Shown here: positions 37,544 to 50,295 of the stretch, in pieces
Position numbering within the stretch: the first letter of the stretch is position 1
How the letters are laid out: each line of letters begins with the position of its first letter
From: Impatiens glandulifera
Lineage: Eukaryota > Streptophyta > Magnoliopsida > Ericales > Balsaminaceae
Reading direction: 5' to 3'
DNA length: 64,000 nucleotides
Assembly (NCBI RefSeq): GCF_907164915.1
Contig: NC_061867.1
Location: forward strand, 52,331,852-52,395,851
Made by a program: the position numbers and the translations under genes
Notes under the pieces: model-generated
Database searches by the model: none
Seen by the model: only the letters and a program-made list of their open reading frames with translations
What the model was told of the DNA's origin: nothing

Positions 37544-38532
37544 AACCATCTCCAACCGAAAAATTCATTTTTAAACTCATTTTGTGTAAATGTCACATCA
37601 AATGGTAATTCTTTTCCAACTTAAAAACTCATTCTCAAACCTAAAAAAATATTCTTATAATATTCTTCCTTACATCAACTTTTATAACTTTTTAATATCA
37701 CCCCATATATTTTATATTTTTATAAACTACACCACAATATTTTAATATTAACTCATTATTTTAAATTTAATTATAAATTAATTATAAAAATTCAAAAATT
37801 ACAATACATATACTAAAAAAATATATACCTAAAATAAAAATAAAAATTATTCGTACATGTAAAAAGGAGATAAATTTTTCAATATTTTGTTTATTATTGT
37901 AATGTATTTTGTAATTTTTATAATTATATTTTATATTTTATAATTTATAATTTTTATAGTTATATTTAAATATAAAATAAAATACGAATAATACACAAAA
38001 TAAACATTATAAAAAATTATAAAAAAACTTTGTAAAAAATAATAATAAAACAAACATTATTAAAAAAAATAAAAATCATTAAATCTTGTTTATTATTATA
38101 ATTTTTTTAAATTATTATTATTTTTTATATTATTATAAAATTTTAACATTATTATAATTTTTTAATATTATTATAATTTTTTTAACACTATTATAATTTT
38201 TTTAATATTATTGTAAATTTTTTAAACATTATTATTAATTTATGTTATATAAAAAATATTATATAAATGAATTTATTTTATATAAATAAATTGTATAAAT
38301 AAATTAAAATAATAAATTATATAAGAAGTTTAATTTATAAAATATACCTAAATTAAGTTTAAGGGTTAAATAAATTTTTTTTTTTTTTTTTGAGATTAGC
38401 TATAGTACAAATGCAAATATGAGTGTTTTGGAAAGAGAAAATAGGAAAATTCATTTTAAGTTTGGATTTTGGTATCGGTTGGAGGGGAAAAAATGATTTG
38501 AATATGAGTTTGGGGTTTGATTGGAGATGGTT
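37544..38532. mobile_element. PIF/Harbinger-type MITE (Tourist-like)
   Basis: About 989 bp. Left terminus AACCATCTCCAACCGAAAAA, right terminus GATTGGAGATGGTT, with TTA on both sides as a 3-bp target duplication. An inner pair (AAACTCATTT / GAGTTTGGGG region) adds to the inverted repeat. The interior is nearly pure A/T with repeated ATTATTATAATTTTTTTAA text and no coding region. TTA duplication with CATCTCCA ends is the hallmark of this superfamily. Confidence 0.8.
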
Positions 38533-38826
38533 TTATAAGGATAGTTTAAGTTAAATAATAGCCCAATTCAAAGTCCAAACTCTATTCACAGTTCAAAGTC
38601 TCTATTCAATAATTATTGTGCCATTCAAAATATGATTTTCATCTTCAACACGAGTTTCAGATTTCATCAATAAAGAAAAAGAGTATTTCATTACAAATAT
38701 GAGAATAACTTAGTACATATTTCAACAAATTATTCAAACCATAAACAAAGAAAAGTAAGAAAATTCTCACTTTATTCCTTGTACATTTCAAAATATTAAA
38801 TCATCTTTTACATCTTTTTCCCAAAT

Positions 38827-40648
38827 CTACTTGAGAGAATTGGCGATATCAATGACAAACCTGTACTTAACATCCTTATTTATCATCCTTTCAATAGCTT
38901 CATTTGAATACTGAATAGGAACAATTTCAGTCTCTGGATAAATCTTATTAGTTGCACAAAACTCCAACATTTCCTGAGTTTCTTTTGTTCCTCCTGTTAT
39001 ACTTCCAGATATTGTCTTCATACCTGTTACCAACATTAGTAATACATATTATTAACACAAAAAAACAGTGGAAAAAACAGAAAGACAACCACAATATACC
39101 CATATTTAGACTTCCTGGATGAAATTTCACTTCACTAGGAAACCCAACAAGAACAAGAACACCAGCTGTTTTCAGCAACGATAGGTATTGGTCGAATGGT
39201 ATATCACCCGAAGCAGTATTGATCAGAAAATCAAGCGAATTAGCAGTTGCCTGTCACACACATAGATTATTAGTTAATAGTTAATACCCATGTTTTTGTG
39301 ATGAATTAAGAATCTTACATTCATTTGCTCTTCATCGGATGAAACTACGAATTTGTCTGCTCCTAGAAGATTCAAGGATTCTTCTTTCTTGGATATACTT
39401 GTGCTTAAAACGGTTACATTCAATCCAAAGGCCTTTCCAAACTTCACTGCCAAGTGTCCCAATCCTCCAAGGCCAATTACGCCAAGGGTCTTTCCAGGTT
39501 GGTTCATTTTATGTCGAATCATTGGAGAGTATACTGTTATTCCAGCACAAAGCAATGGAGCGGCTAGATGCGATGGATAATTCTCGGGTATTTTGAAGCA
39601 ATATCTGTGTGTTTTAGAAAGAAAAAAAAAATGATTCATTTCCTAAAGCCATGAACTTCCACTTTCTTAGTGAGATTGAACCTGAGTTCTATTTTACTTT
39701 ATCCATTCTCGGGTATTTTGAAGCAATATCTGTTTTTTTAAGAAACAAAAAACATGATTAATTTCCTAAAGCCATGAACTTCCACTTTCTTAGTGAGATT
39801 GAACCTGAGTTATTTTTTACTTTTTTTGACCCGTGTTTTTTCCTTTCACAGTCATGACACCGGTTTAATCATAGTGTTTTAGTGAGAACCGAACTTGAAA
39901 CCTATGGTTTCTTAGATATCAGGACCTTTTGCCTAAGGATACCATCATTCAACTACAATCCTCTGCTCTATATATAAGTTTTGAAGTTGCGAACTATTTA
40001 AAAACAAAAACAACAAAACAATTGAAAACGAAACATTAAAATCCTTGAGGATTACCTTTCGTGAACAACAATGTAAGTTGAATATCCTCCCTTAGTAACA
40101 GAACCATCTCTATCAATCCCATCAAATGTAAGAGTTGTACCTTTAGAGCAATAAACTTCTAAACCATCATTACAATAATCACATTCTCTACATGAATCAA
40201 CATAAGTTCCAACCGCAACTCTTTCCCCAACTTTGAAACGTTCCACACTCGAACCAATCTCCCTTACAATACCCACAATCTCATGTCTGTCCAATCAAAA
40301 GAAAACCAAACTGATCAATCAATGAAAAGAATTAAGGGTCAATTGACAAATAAGGACTCACCCAGGAACAATTGGATATTTTGTGAATCCAAGTTTGTTC
40401 CTTGTCCAGATAACATCGGCATAACAAACTCCACAATGGGTAATATCGAGAGAAACATCATCAGTGTTTATACTCCTGCAAGCATTGAACATGCACAAAA
40501 CAGTAAAGAACTAGATTCAAATGTTTCAATTCAATCCCAATGAAGAAAGAAGGAGAAACCTGCGGCTGAATTTGAAAGGAGAGAGTAAACCAGAAGAATC
40601 TCTTGCTGCCCATCCAAGACAGTCCTCATTTGAAGTATTATCACCCAT
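38827..40648 (-). CDS. CAD1: Cinnamyl alcohol dehydrogenase-like (copy 1)
   Basis: Exons, in order of translation: 40560-40648, 40362-40475, 40056-40286, 39319-39604, 39100-39250 and 38827-39023 (1068 nt, 355 aa; the family is usually 355-360). A zinc-dependent medium-chain alcohol dehydrogenase that reduces hydroxycinnamaldehydes to alcohols with NADPH in the cytosol. Visible: catalytic-zinc residues in THCGVCYAD and GHE; structural-zinc cysteines in [10 protein letters not shown]...YC; nucleotide-binding GLGGLGH; STS followed by SKK, which favours NADP. Wording (CWAARD-like start, [18 protein letters not shown]) is nearest to Arabidopsis CAD1 (At1g72680), so a role in bulk lignin is not assured. 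A 5' UTR intron runs about 40663-40888, and a TATA box precedes it. Intron 3 (39605-40055) contains a partial copy of exon 4 and a SINE. Confidence 0.93.
39577..39812 (-). repeat. Partial tandem duplication of CAD exon 4 start and its acceptor
   Basis: The segment 39577-39692 (first bases of exon 4, its acceptor and the adjacent intron) recurs at 39706-39812: CTCGGGTATTTTGAAGCAAT, then CTAAAGCCATGAACTTCCAC and AGTGAGATTGAACCTGAGTT. The outer copy keeps an AG acceptor at 39730-39732 (minus strand AAACAG before ATATTGC). It is met before the true exon 4 acceptor in transcription order. Used as an exon it would soon hit a TAA. Confidence 0.85.
39815..39965 (-). repeat. SINE-like element in CAD copy 1 intron 3
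   Basis: Minus-strand reading: a Pol III box-B-like GGTTTCAAGTTCGGTTC, then ACACTATGATTAAACCGGTG, CATGACTGTGA and an A-rich tail. The 3' half corresponds to the element at 43860-43978. Diverged; its 5' end is uncertain. Confidence 0.5.
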
Positions 40649-40930
40649 TTTCAGTTAATTATCTGTCAAATACAATTCTCTGTTAATGAATCGAACTGAT
40701 AATAACATGATTTTGACCTAATTCGAAACTATTTTGTGGGTTCTGTAACAGGTTTGGCGATTAAGCATATACTAATGAATCAACATTGATGAAGAGATTG
40801 AAACTAATTCAATTACATGATCAAACTGAATATGATGATATGAGAAAAAACGAAAGATTGAATCTTTAGTCAAGATTATAGGATCTACCTTCAGAAAGAT
40901 GCCAGATATGTTTTTGATGAAAATGCGCCG

Positions 40931-40940
40931 CCTTTTATAT
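40931..40940 (-). promoter_or_regulatory. TATA box of CAD copy 1
   Basis: ATATAAAAGG on the minus strand, about 40 bp upstream of the end of the 5' UTR first exon (donor GTAGATCC at 40888). Confidence 0.6.
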
Positions 40941-41883
40941 GGGTACTGGTCAGTGTATCATGATTTCTGTTTTTTTTTCTTGTGATGCTAATTTATAATG
41001 GTCAATAAGTTTGATTTTTTTATTTTTGTTATTTAGACGGTTGGGTTGGAATTTGGATAAAAAAATAACAAAAAATAAACATTATTTCATCTATTTTTAT
41101 TAATAATTATTTAATTAAATAATCTCTCTTTTAAAAAAAATATTATATTATTATATATTAATATTTTAATTTTTTTTAACAAACACAGTTAAATCAACAT
41201 TAATTTTATTTAAATAATTCCAAATTTATTTTACAAATCCTCTACCAATTAATATGATATTATAAATAATATTTAATTAGTAATTTAAATAATAAAATAT
41301 ATTAATGAAATAATACTAATTTCACATTATCTATGTTAGAGGTTTTTAGATGACTTAAGTTAACTATTAAATTAGTTCAAGTAATAGAATGATTTTTAAT
41401 AAATTAAATAATATTTAATTAATAATTTAAATAATATATATATATATTAATAAAATAATACTAATTTCACATAGTTATTTGAATGGTTTATGGATTATTT
41501 AAACATTTTAATTTGAAGCAATTTTGGAAAAATATGAGTTTTTTTTTTATAAAAGGGTTGAAAGATATTATTATATAATAGTTTATATTTTTTTAATTAA
41601 AGGATATTTTAATATTTTGATTAATGTATTGAGTGATTTATTTAATATTGGATTATTTAAATTTTTTTATTAGTTTAATTTTTTTTATTTAATATAAAAA
41701 TGTTATTTGTGTTTTTAGTTAGTTAAATTATTATAATATTTTATATTTAAATTTATAAAATTAAAATAAAAGTGATTTAATATTTTAATGAAAATATAAT
41801 AGATGAGTTTTATTTTTGATAATAATTCTAAAAACAATATATCCAATGAGTTACAATAAAGTGATAGACCATTTATATTATTG

Positions 41884-42003
<120 letters not shown>

Positions 42004-43859
42004 CAGAATCTAAGGTACACATAGGAAAGGCTTGACTTGGGAAGGTAACATGTGAGATAATCAATGACTTCATGTGACATAATTGATGAATCATGTATCA
42101 TGACTTATTTAAAAAAAATCTTCACTTTTTTATGAAGATGAAAATTTTAATTTAACATGAAAGTTATAAAAGAAAGGATCCCAACAATAATATTCAAGCA
42201 AGAAACATTAACATATTATGGAAACAAAAGTAATTGAAAGATTTGAGTATGTACAATTTTAGGTGATGCAACATAAGATAAAAACAAAATAACAATTTTA
42301 TATTATTTTTATCAATCTTGATGCAAATCAAAACAACTAAATTTAAATATTAATAATATGACATATTTGTAATAATTAAAATTGAAGAAAAAAAATTAAC
42401 AATTTATAACAATGAATGTTGAAGTATTGTAAGTGGAACAAACTAATCAAAATATATCGAAAAAATCTCTATCAAATATTCTAACTCTTTAATCGATGGT
42501 AAATAATAAACAACGTCAGAAAATGTTCTACCAAGTGATAAATAACCATCTACATATATAATAAAAAAAAAATTAAAAATGCAAAAAAAAAAAATAATAA
42601 TAATAGGAAGATACATGTCTCCGATTGAAAAATCGGTTTCAATGTCTCAAACAGTTTCAGATCTAATAATTTCATTTCTTTTTATTATAAAGAAAATAAC
42701 GGATCATCAACACAATGAAGAGAGAATTTGAGAGATTAACGTGTCACCACGTCACTACTAAAAAAAGATAAAGGGTGGGTAGAGGAGAAGAAAAATAAAA
42801 TTTATTATTTTTTCAAAATTTAAAATACACCCAAATTCCATTCCCAAATCATTTCTCTTATTATATTAAACTATTGCATATTATAATTCCCTCCTTTATT
42901 AGGATATTTAATCTTATGATCAACTTAGACGATGTGAATCCAATGAAGGCTAGAAAGACTCCAATTCATCCTTGACTAGGGTTTCTCTTGATATTGTACT
43001 TAGATTAGACTATACTTAGACTTTACCCATTACGTCTTATTAACTTCTTAGCTGATCTATTTTCATATTGAAAGAAATAATGGATCGTCTACACTTCCTC
43101 TTGGGGGCATAAAGGAGTATTATACAAGTCCATGTTAGGGAGGTACGTATTTTCATGATGTCTCTTTTCCTTTTTTTATTTTATTACCTTGATCTCGCTC
43201 AGTTAATGGATTACACCCCCGACTCATTCCATGTTGTATGTCGTACCAAACTTATTTTTTTTTTTTTGTAATTTTGAATTCCCCAATTACTTCGAAATAA
43301 ACAGAGTGATATATCTTTTATCTATGTTAAATCGATTTAGGATACTTATGTCAAGCTTGGATGTACAAAAAAAGAAGAAGATGGTTCTATGTTTACTTTA
43401 TTTATCTTTCTTAAGGGTGAGAGATTGAGAAATGCAAGTGGTGGCTGGTTTGGTGATAGTTTGTGTTTTCATTTTTGATACCAAGGTATTTCAAATATGG
43501 GATAAGTCAAGAAAACAATGGTAGAACTATTCCTCCATTTTTTGTGTCTATTCACATGTTTTGTCTATTTTATTTGAATAAAATATTATCTTTGTTATTA
43601 TAATATTGTTATGTAGAATTACATTATAGATGTGAATTTTGGTACACTTCAAACATGGATAAATTTCAAATTTGTTGATTTTTATATCATTGGCAAAGCT
43701 AATGATCTCACTAGCTTTGATGTCTAACTTAATGGTTATGAATATAGTGACTTGGAAACACACCTGGATTATTATTTCACTTGAATATTTGATGATGCAC
43801 ATATTTTTTACAATTAATATTAACATTTTATTTAGAAAACTTTTAAAAGAAGAAGCAAT

Positions 43860-43978
43860 AAGTTTTTTTTAAGGAGAACTAGCATGACATCTCACAGTCA
43901 TGGTCCCCGCTTAAACTCAAAGCGTTTTCAGATGTAATCGAACCCGCGACCTTTTAATCACTTAAGCCGAAAGAAGAA
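43860..43978 (-). repeat. tRNA-related SINE
   Basis: Minus strand: box-A-like GGCTTAAGTGATTAAA, box-B GGTCGCGGGTTCGATTA, then GAGTTTAAGCGGGGACCATG, CTGTGAGATGTCATGCTAGT and an A-tail (TTCTCCTTAAAAAAAAC). The spacing of the boxes and the tail are as in tRNA-derived SINEs. Related pieces lie at 13700-13775 and 39815-39965. Confidence 0.65.
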
Positions 43979-44569
43979 ACAATAGATAACTGCTTCTAAT
44001 AACATTATAAATAATTACATGTATCAATCTTCTTTATTTACAAACTACAAAATAATGAAGTAATTTGAACTTTTATATTTGATTTATCCTATAAGGACTT
44101 AAGTTATTGTCGATTATATATTTTTTAACAGTTTTTTCTTTCATGTTTTTCCAACAAAATTTAAACTCTTAAGAGAGTGTATATACTTTAACAATGCTGT
44201 CAAAAAAGTAATTTCTTCATATTTTTTTTTTATAATTTTAACATTATTTTTCTTCATGTTGATAAACTTTTTTAATGATATTGTCTTGAATATCATGTTG
44301 AAATTGTCAACAAAATGTAAGCCCATCCAATAAAGATGTGCTACAATATAAATAACAAAAGACTTGTATTTAAGTTTTATTAAATCATTCTTTTTATGTC
44401 TTTACAAATTTAAATATTTTTTTTTTGAATTTGATAATTTAAATGATATTATATTTGTTCAATAAAGATTCATTGAAACTCACACTATTATATACCTTCT
44501 TTAATTTGTACTAATTTTTCATTATTTTGACCTATATCTATATTGATGGTAAATTATCATAAGTCTAAA

Positions 44570-44929
44570 TATATCTAATTATCATAAGTCTAAATAAACT
44601 CTACACGGGTTAATTAGAGTTTTTGAATTTGGTTTTGGGCTGGACCTATCTAAGAATTATTTAGATTTAATTACCTTAAAGTTTACCTTATAAATATGTT
44701 ATTGTAATTATTTTATAGGTTAAGACATAATTCTAAATAGATAATGTTTGAGGCAAAAAAATTTGTATTTCTTCTTTATAGTGAAATTTAGTGGTGACTA
44801 AAGTGGACGCAGCTCATTTAAGTGAACCACTATAAATTTTTGTCTTCTTATATATATATATATTTTGCGTTTTTACCCATCGTTTTAAACATGTCAGATT
44901 TTAGGGATTGAAATCCTAACGATGGAGCA
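44570..44929 (+). repeat. Copia-type LTR (diverged copy)
   Basis: Matches the LTR at 50821-51177 through AAACTCTACA, GGTTTTGGGCT, CCTTATAAATATG and GTGAACCACTATAAATTT, ending CCTAACGATGGAGCA. The first bases are unclear. It is followed by internal sequence (next entry). Confidence 0.7.
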
Positions 44930-45130
44930 AATCGGAACCAGACATGAATTTGTGATTCTAGTTTTTGTCTTATTTTTGATGAGTGTAGGATCCAAATATA
45001 TTTATTATGAGTCCTAATATATTTATTTTAAAATATGAAGTAATAAATAATAATATATATAGTTGTGTTCTAATATTAACCATAAATATTGAGTTGATTT
45101 ATTATCATTGCAATGAGCTTCATTGACTTA
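44930..45130 (+). repeat. Post-LTR repeat segment
   Basis: ATCGGAACCAGACATGAATT and onward. The same segment follows the LTR fragment at 61435-61655 and recurs at 63486 onward. A PBS-like TCGGAACCAGAC directly follows the LTR. This copy breaks off near CATTGACTTAGACTGA. Confidence 0.75.
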
Positions 45131-46346
45131 GACTGAATCAATCTTCAAAGAAATTTTCAATATGCATAAATCTCCAATTAGAACACATATACTTATGTTT
45201 GTTTTCCCTATTAGGGAAAAACTCATAGAAGCTATAAATTAAGCTCAATTGTAGCTCATGCTTCACAATTTAATTCAGACAGTCTATATCTTAATTATGA
45301 TTATATTCATTTTTTTCGAATTCAACATATGAAATTACATTCAATCCCTTCTAACCATATGTAGCCTTCAAGAGTAATTTCGTGAATGAAACAACAATTG
45401 AAAGCAAATAATTCCACACAAAGTCTAGGTCCAATAAAGTCAAAAGGCACATTTATATTTGATGAAAAAGAGAGTTAGAAGACTATAATATAAGAAGAGA
45501 ATATGAATATCCATTGAATCCTATTTATCAATACCCAAATAGAGAAATCATGTGTGATTAGATCAGAAAGAAAATTGATTAATTTGATTGGGAAACATTA
45601 ATTGATCTCAATCTCCAGTTCCGAAATTTGACAGTGCTATCATCTTGAAATTATATATATTGAAGATTTTTTTTACACGTTACTTTTCATTTATTGAATG
45701 ATTTCTCTTCACCATTGTTATTTTTTGTTATTTTGTTTGTAAACGGCTATCCATTTCATGATATAACTGAACATATAATTAAAAAAAAGTAAGAAAATTG
45801 ATTTTAGACAATTTTTAAATATTTATTTTGTTTAATTTAGAAAGTTAGTACAATTCCCATCTTACCTAATTCAACTTGCATTTTGAGTGAATAATTTGTT
45901 AGTTGTACATCGAAAATATTATTAGTAGTTTGACATATTTTATAATTTATGTTTCAAGATTATTACTTAGATTTTTAATTTGTGACTTTCGAAACTAACT
46001 TTATAAAACTATAAATAATGATAATTTTTGAATTCATACTATTTTATAACTTTCAAAATTTAAGACTTTGATTATCGTGTATGTTAAATTTAGTTTTTTT
46101 TGTTTTAAAATTTATTTATGGAGTGACGAGACTTTTATAGTGGATTATGTAACCATATTATTAATATGTGATTGTGATTATATAACACTTATTTTTACTT
46201 AAAAAAATGTTATATAAATGAATTATTGAGAAAACATATATGCTAATAAAAATCAAATAATAATTATATCTCATAAGTAAGCAGAACACATTTCTTTTAT
46301 ATATAATTTATTCTTTTCACATCCATAGTTTGGTGCAACTTTGCGG
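45131..46346. other. Intergenic DNA downstream of the defensin gene
   Basis: AT-rich. No gene, RNA or clear repeat boundary is recognised. The last part presumably contains the defensin 3' UTR. Confidence 0.5.
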
Positions 46347-46667
46347 TTAAAGCGCAGGAATAGGAGGGAAACATTTTCTCGCACATATGCATTGAAAAAT
46401 ACCGTTACAATACGCGTTTGTATTGTTAACAGATTCAGCTAAACAATAATTTCTACAACTGTTGTCCGAAAAACACGCACCTTTAAAAGTAGCACTCTTG
46501 TTATAACAAAAAGCTGACATTACTCCGTCATTCTCTGTAAAAATAAATAGTTAAGAATGCTTTTATTATTAATTCTATCATAATTAATCTAATTAAATAA
46601 AATTATTAAACTTACGAGAAATGAGAATAACTAACACCAATGCAAGATTGAAGATTAATTTATACAT
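46347..46667 (-). CDS. Plant defensin (secreted cysteine-rich peptide)
   Basis: Two exons, 46616-46667 and 46347-46534, joined over an 81-bp GT-AG intron (donor GTAAGTTT, acceptor TTTTTACAG): 240 nt, 79 aa. Exon 1 is a hydrophobic signal peptide (MYKLIFNLALVLVILIS). The intron near the end of the signal peptide is the usual place in plant defensin genes. The mature part has eight cysteines spaced C-x10-C-x5-C-x3-C-x11-C-x5-C-x1-C-x3-C, the defensin pattern with its C-x3-C and C-x-C pairs that make the CS-alpha-beta fold. A Glu after the fourth Cys is also typical. Unusual: Ala-Tyr instead of Gly before the fifth Cys, a short loop before the C-x-C, and a 7-residue tail (FPPIPAL) after the last Cys. 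Likely secreted, antimicrobial or signalling; target unknown. A TTTAAATAC at about 46723-46731 may serve as TATA. The gene sits alone between two CAD genes. Confidence 0.85.
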
Positions 46668-46767
46668 GTTGTTTAAATAAAAATATGACAACTTAAATTT
46701 ACTTGATAGAAAGAACTAGAGAGTATTTAAAGTAATTTAAAATACTAACAATTTGGAAAATATTTCA

Positions 46768-46899
46768 GTAAATCTGAGTAGATTTTTACAATCTAACAAG
46801 ATTTCTAGAATAATTGTTAAAATAATAGATTATTCCAATATCTTTTCAGAGGTAAATCTGAGTAGATTTTTACAATCTAACAAGATTTCTAAAATAATC
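46768..46899. repeat. Short direct repeat upstream of the defensin gene
   Basis: GTAAATCTGAGTAGATTTTT and the following ACAATCTAACAAGATTTCTA occur at 46768-46815 and 46852-46899, almost unchanged. They lie in the putative promoter region of the defensin gene. Confidence 0.85.
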
Positions 46900-46926
46900 A
46901 TTGAAAATTATAAAAGGTATATCTAC

Positions 46927-49900
46927 TAGGGCTGAAAACGAGTCGAGTCGAGTCGAGCTCGAAAAAATTTCAACGGCTCGAACTCGAGCTCGAGCTCGAT
47001 CGAGTATCAAAATTAAAGCTCGAGCTCGAACTCGAACTCAAAACAAGTACTCGAGCTCGACTCGAACTCGACTCGATTAGCTTGAATTTTACCGAGCTCA
47101 AGAGCTCGGCTCGAGCTCGACTCGATTAGTTCAATTTATAGCTCGAGCTCGAGCTCGAACTCGACTCGAAACATACAAAATTAAAACATATCAACTAAAT
47201 AGTTTCATACTTTCAATATATCAAAAGATCACAACAAAATGAATAAACATATAGAATTATTCATTTCACCTAAAACATAAACATTACACATTAAAAATCA
47301 AATAGAACACACAACATTACACATTAAAACATTCAACTTAAAACATAACCATTCTAACTAAAAATATCTAAAATCCAAAGTCCAAACATACAATATATTA
47401 AATTAGTCCAACATAAAACAACCAAACTTACTTAATCAAAACTCCAAAGTTCCCAACATTCCAAAGTCCAAACTTACTTAATCCAAACTTCCAAAGTCCA
47501 AACTAAAAAATAACACCTTACAAAATTTCCAAATGGAATGAACGAGAAATCATTTCACAAGCATTTTCAGCAACATAGACATCATAAAGGCTAACAAGAG
47601 CATCTTTAACCTTACAAATATTTCTTTGGGCATCACCATGGGAATAAAGTTTTGGAAAACAAAACTCAACTGCTAACATTTTTTTGGTTGGATCTAGAAC
47701 TGCAGCTAAAGCCATCAACAAATTGCACTCACCCCAATACTTGTCAAATTTTGTCTTCATTTTCAAAACCAATTCTTTAATAAAAGAATCCTCATCATTC
47801 ACATGCCCATCCAAGGTAGATTTTATTTTTTGAACTTCTTGAAGAAACAAATTAGAAGTGGGATATTCACTACCTAAAATGATGTGTGTTGCTGTCCAAA
47901 ATTCTTTTAACAGTGAGCAAATTTTCCGTGCCTTCTCCCAACCTTCTTCTGAAGGGCAACAATCATAGAAAGGATCGCGTTCATTGAACATTTTGAAAGC
48001 TTCTTTAAATTTGAGTGCACAACTTAACATCTCAAATGTAGAGTTCCATCTTGTTTTGCAATCACGAATCAATTTCTGATCTTTTAACTGCAATTGTTGC
48101 ACACACTCAGCAAATTGTACACGCCTTGCCTCTGAGCGATTAACATATTCCACGCCTTCTCGAATATCACCAATTATATCTTCAATCACCCCTAATCCAT
48201 CTTGAACACATAAGTTTAATATATGTGCACAACAACGCACATGGAATAGATTTCCATCACATGGCAATGTTCTAGACCTTCGAATGGTATCTTTCATATA
48301 CCGAATAGCTACATCATTATTAGAAGCATTGTCAACAGTAATTGTTACAACTTTATTCTCAATACCCCACTCTTTCATACATTTGAAAATAACATCAGAA
48401 ATCTGAAGACCCCCTCTTGGTGGTGGAATATTTGCAAAACTTAGAACCCTTTTTTGTAACTTCCAAGAAAAATCAATCCAATGGCCTGTAATAACCATGT
48501 ATTCAATTTTTTGATTTTTTGATTTCCAACAATCAGTTGTCAAACTGATTGTATGAACACTTTCCAAAAGTTTTTTCAACTTATTTTTTTCAATCTAAAA
48601 AATCTTAACGCAATCTGCCTTGCATGTAACTCTACTATTTTTTTTCCATTCCGGCATCCCTCGTTTCATCATCAAATTAAATCCTTCCTCATCTAAAATG
48701 GTGAATGGATGTTCATGCATCATAACCCAATTAGCAGCTGCCTCTCTCATTTGTTCCATATCAAATTTTCCAGTATGTAAATAAGGGAGAGAATTTGAAC
48801 CTGAGTCACTTGGCAAATAGTTTAGCTTCATTTGTCGTTCGGCTTCTCTCAAATTTATCTTCTTTTTTATGCAGTTTGTACTGTGTCGCAAAAGACTTGT
48901 TGTAGACCCTTTGCATATTGATAAAAAAGAAGAGCAATGCTTGCACTTTGCCTTTTTACTTCCATCCGCCACTGTAACAGATTCAAAATCATTCCAAACA
49001 CTTGAAGTTTTTCTTTTTTTATTGATACGGAAACCTTCTTTCTCATGTTCTTCTGGATCTTGATTTTTTTGTGATTCTTCCCCAGCATGCGAAACAATTG
49101 TTTCATCTTGTTGAAGTTCATCACCAATTTCATTGCTCTCAATTTCATCTACAGCTGCTACACCATCTACGGACATAATTGATCTAAAAGCCACCAAAAA
49201 ATTCATAATATATGATGAGTTAGAATTATATCATATGACAAGGACGTAATGCAAAAACATACTTTCTAACTGTAAATATAAACGAAGCAGCATGAGAGAT
49301 TACCTGTTGAAAGACCGAATATCTGTAAAAGGAACCTCACGAATGGTGTAAAGATTCTTATCTGCGTAATATTAGAAAATTTCATTAAATGCAGTATTAC
49401 AGACATTAAATGCAGTATTAAATGCAGTATTACAGTATTCATATTAGCAAGATTCCTAAATGCAGACATTAAATTGAAGATAACTCATACCAATTTCGTT
49501 CAACCTTTGATTTGGGACAGTATTACAGTATTACAGAAGTGGTCTTTAGGGATTTAGGTATTACAGAGTACAGACTTAAATGCAGTATTACAGTATTCAT
49601 ATTAGCAAGATTCCTAAATGCAAATATTAAATTGAAGAGAATCTAGTTCTTTGTTGACAGATCGAAAGTATAACATATCGAATCTATGCAAGATCGAAAG
49701 AGAATAAAGAAGAAATTGAAATGAAAATAAAAAAGGGGAAAACGATGAAAACCTTTCGGTGCTTTGCATTGAGCTCCTTGGTGACGTTTGCTTTCTCGTT
49801 TGATGAAAACCTAGTTCTTTGTTGGCGGCTGTCCGAATGAACTATGGAGGAGAAGAGGTTAGGGATTTTGGACTTTGGAGGAGAACTGGAGAAGAATGAA

Positions 49901-50287
49901 GAGGGAGGGTGCCCGTTAGGGATTTAGCCATTTAGGGTATAAATTTATATTTTATATTTTAATACTCATATTTTATATTTAATTAAAGTATTACAATTTT
50001 TTATATTATAAAAAGTAAATATAAAATATAAAATATAAAATATAAATTAAAAAATATATATAAAATATAAAATATAAATTAAATATAAAATATATTAATA
50101 TAAATTATATATATTCGAGTAGCTCGTCGAGTACTCGAGCCGAGTATATAACTACTCGAACTCGGCTCGATTATATAACGAGTCGAGCTCGAGCATGCTC
50201 AAGCTCGAGTTTGACCGAGCTCGAGTCGAGCTTTGACCGAGCTACTTGCGAGCATCTCACGAGCAGCTCGTCTCATTTTCAGCCCTA
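46927..50287 (-). mobile_element. hAT transposon of 3361 bp
   Basis: Ends TAGGGCTGAAAACGAG and CTCATTTTCAGCCCTA are perfect inverted repeats. ATATCTAC is duplicated on both sides (46919-46926, 50288-50295), so boundaries are exact. Sub-terminal regions are dense in GAGCTCGA repeats. The transposase lies on the minus strand inside. A second internal feature is a 65-bp direct repeat (49422-49485, 49575-49638) in the likely 5' leader. Confidence 0.95.
47518..49206 (-). pseudogene. hAT (Ac-like, RICESLEEPER type) transposase, truncated and interrupted
   Basis: The first part (49206-48595; a second ATG at about 49173 may be the real start) contains a BED zinc finger: SSVWNDFESV...CKHCSSFLS...LLRHSTNC. 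An in-frame TAG at 48595-48597 follows CVKIF. The same frame then continues through 48594-47518 with the RNase H-like core: SLTTDCWKS, VTITVDNASNND, VRCCAHILNLCVQDGL and CKTRWNSTFEML. The DUF4413-like part has KYWGECNLLMALAAVLDP. The frame ends about 60 residues after this, and the C-terminal hAT dimerisation domain expected in the family is not found in the remaining 590 bp. So one nonsense codon plus a lost C-terminus; the element could move only with help from another transposase. Confidence 0.9.
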
Positions 50288-50295
50288 ATATCTAC

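Noticed and set aside
43548..43872. Overlapping small open frames on both strands
   Set aside because: Hydrophobic, AT-driven, no start context or family resemblance; likely chance.
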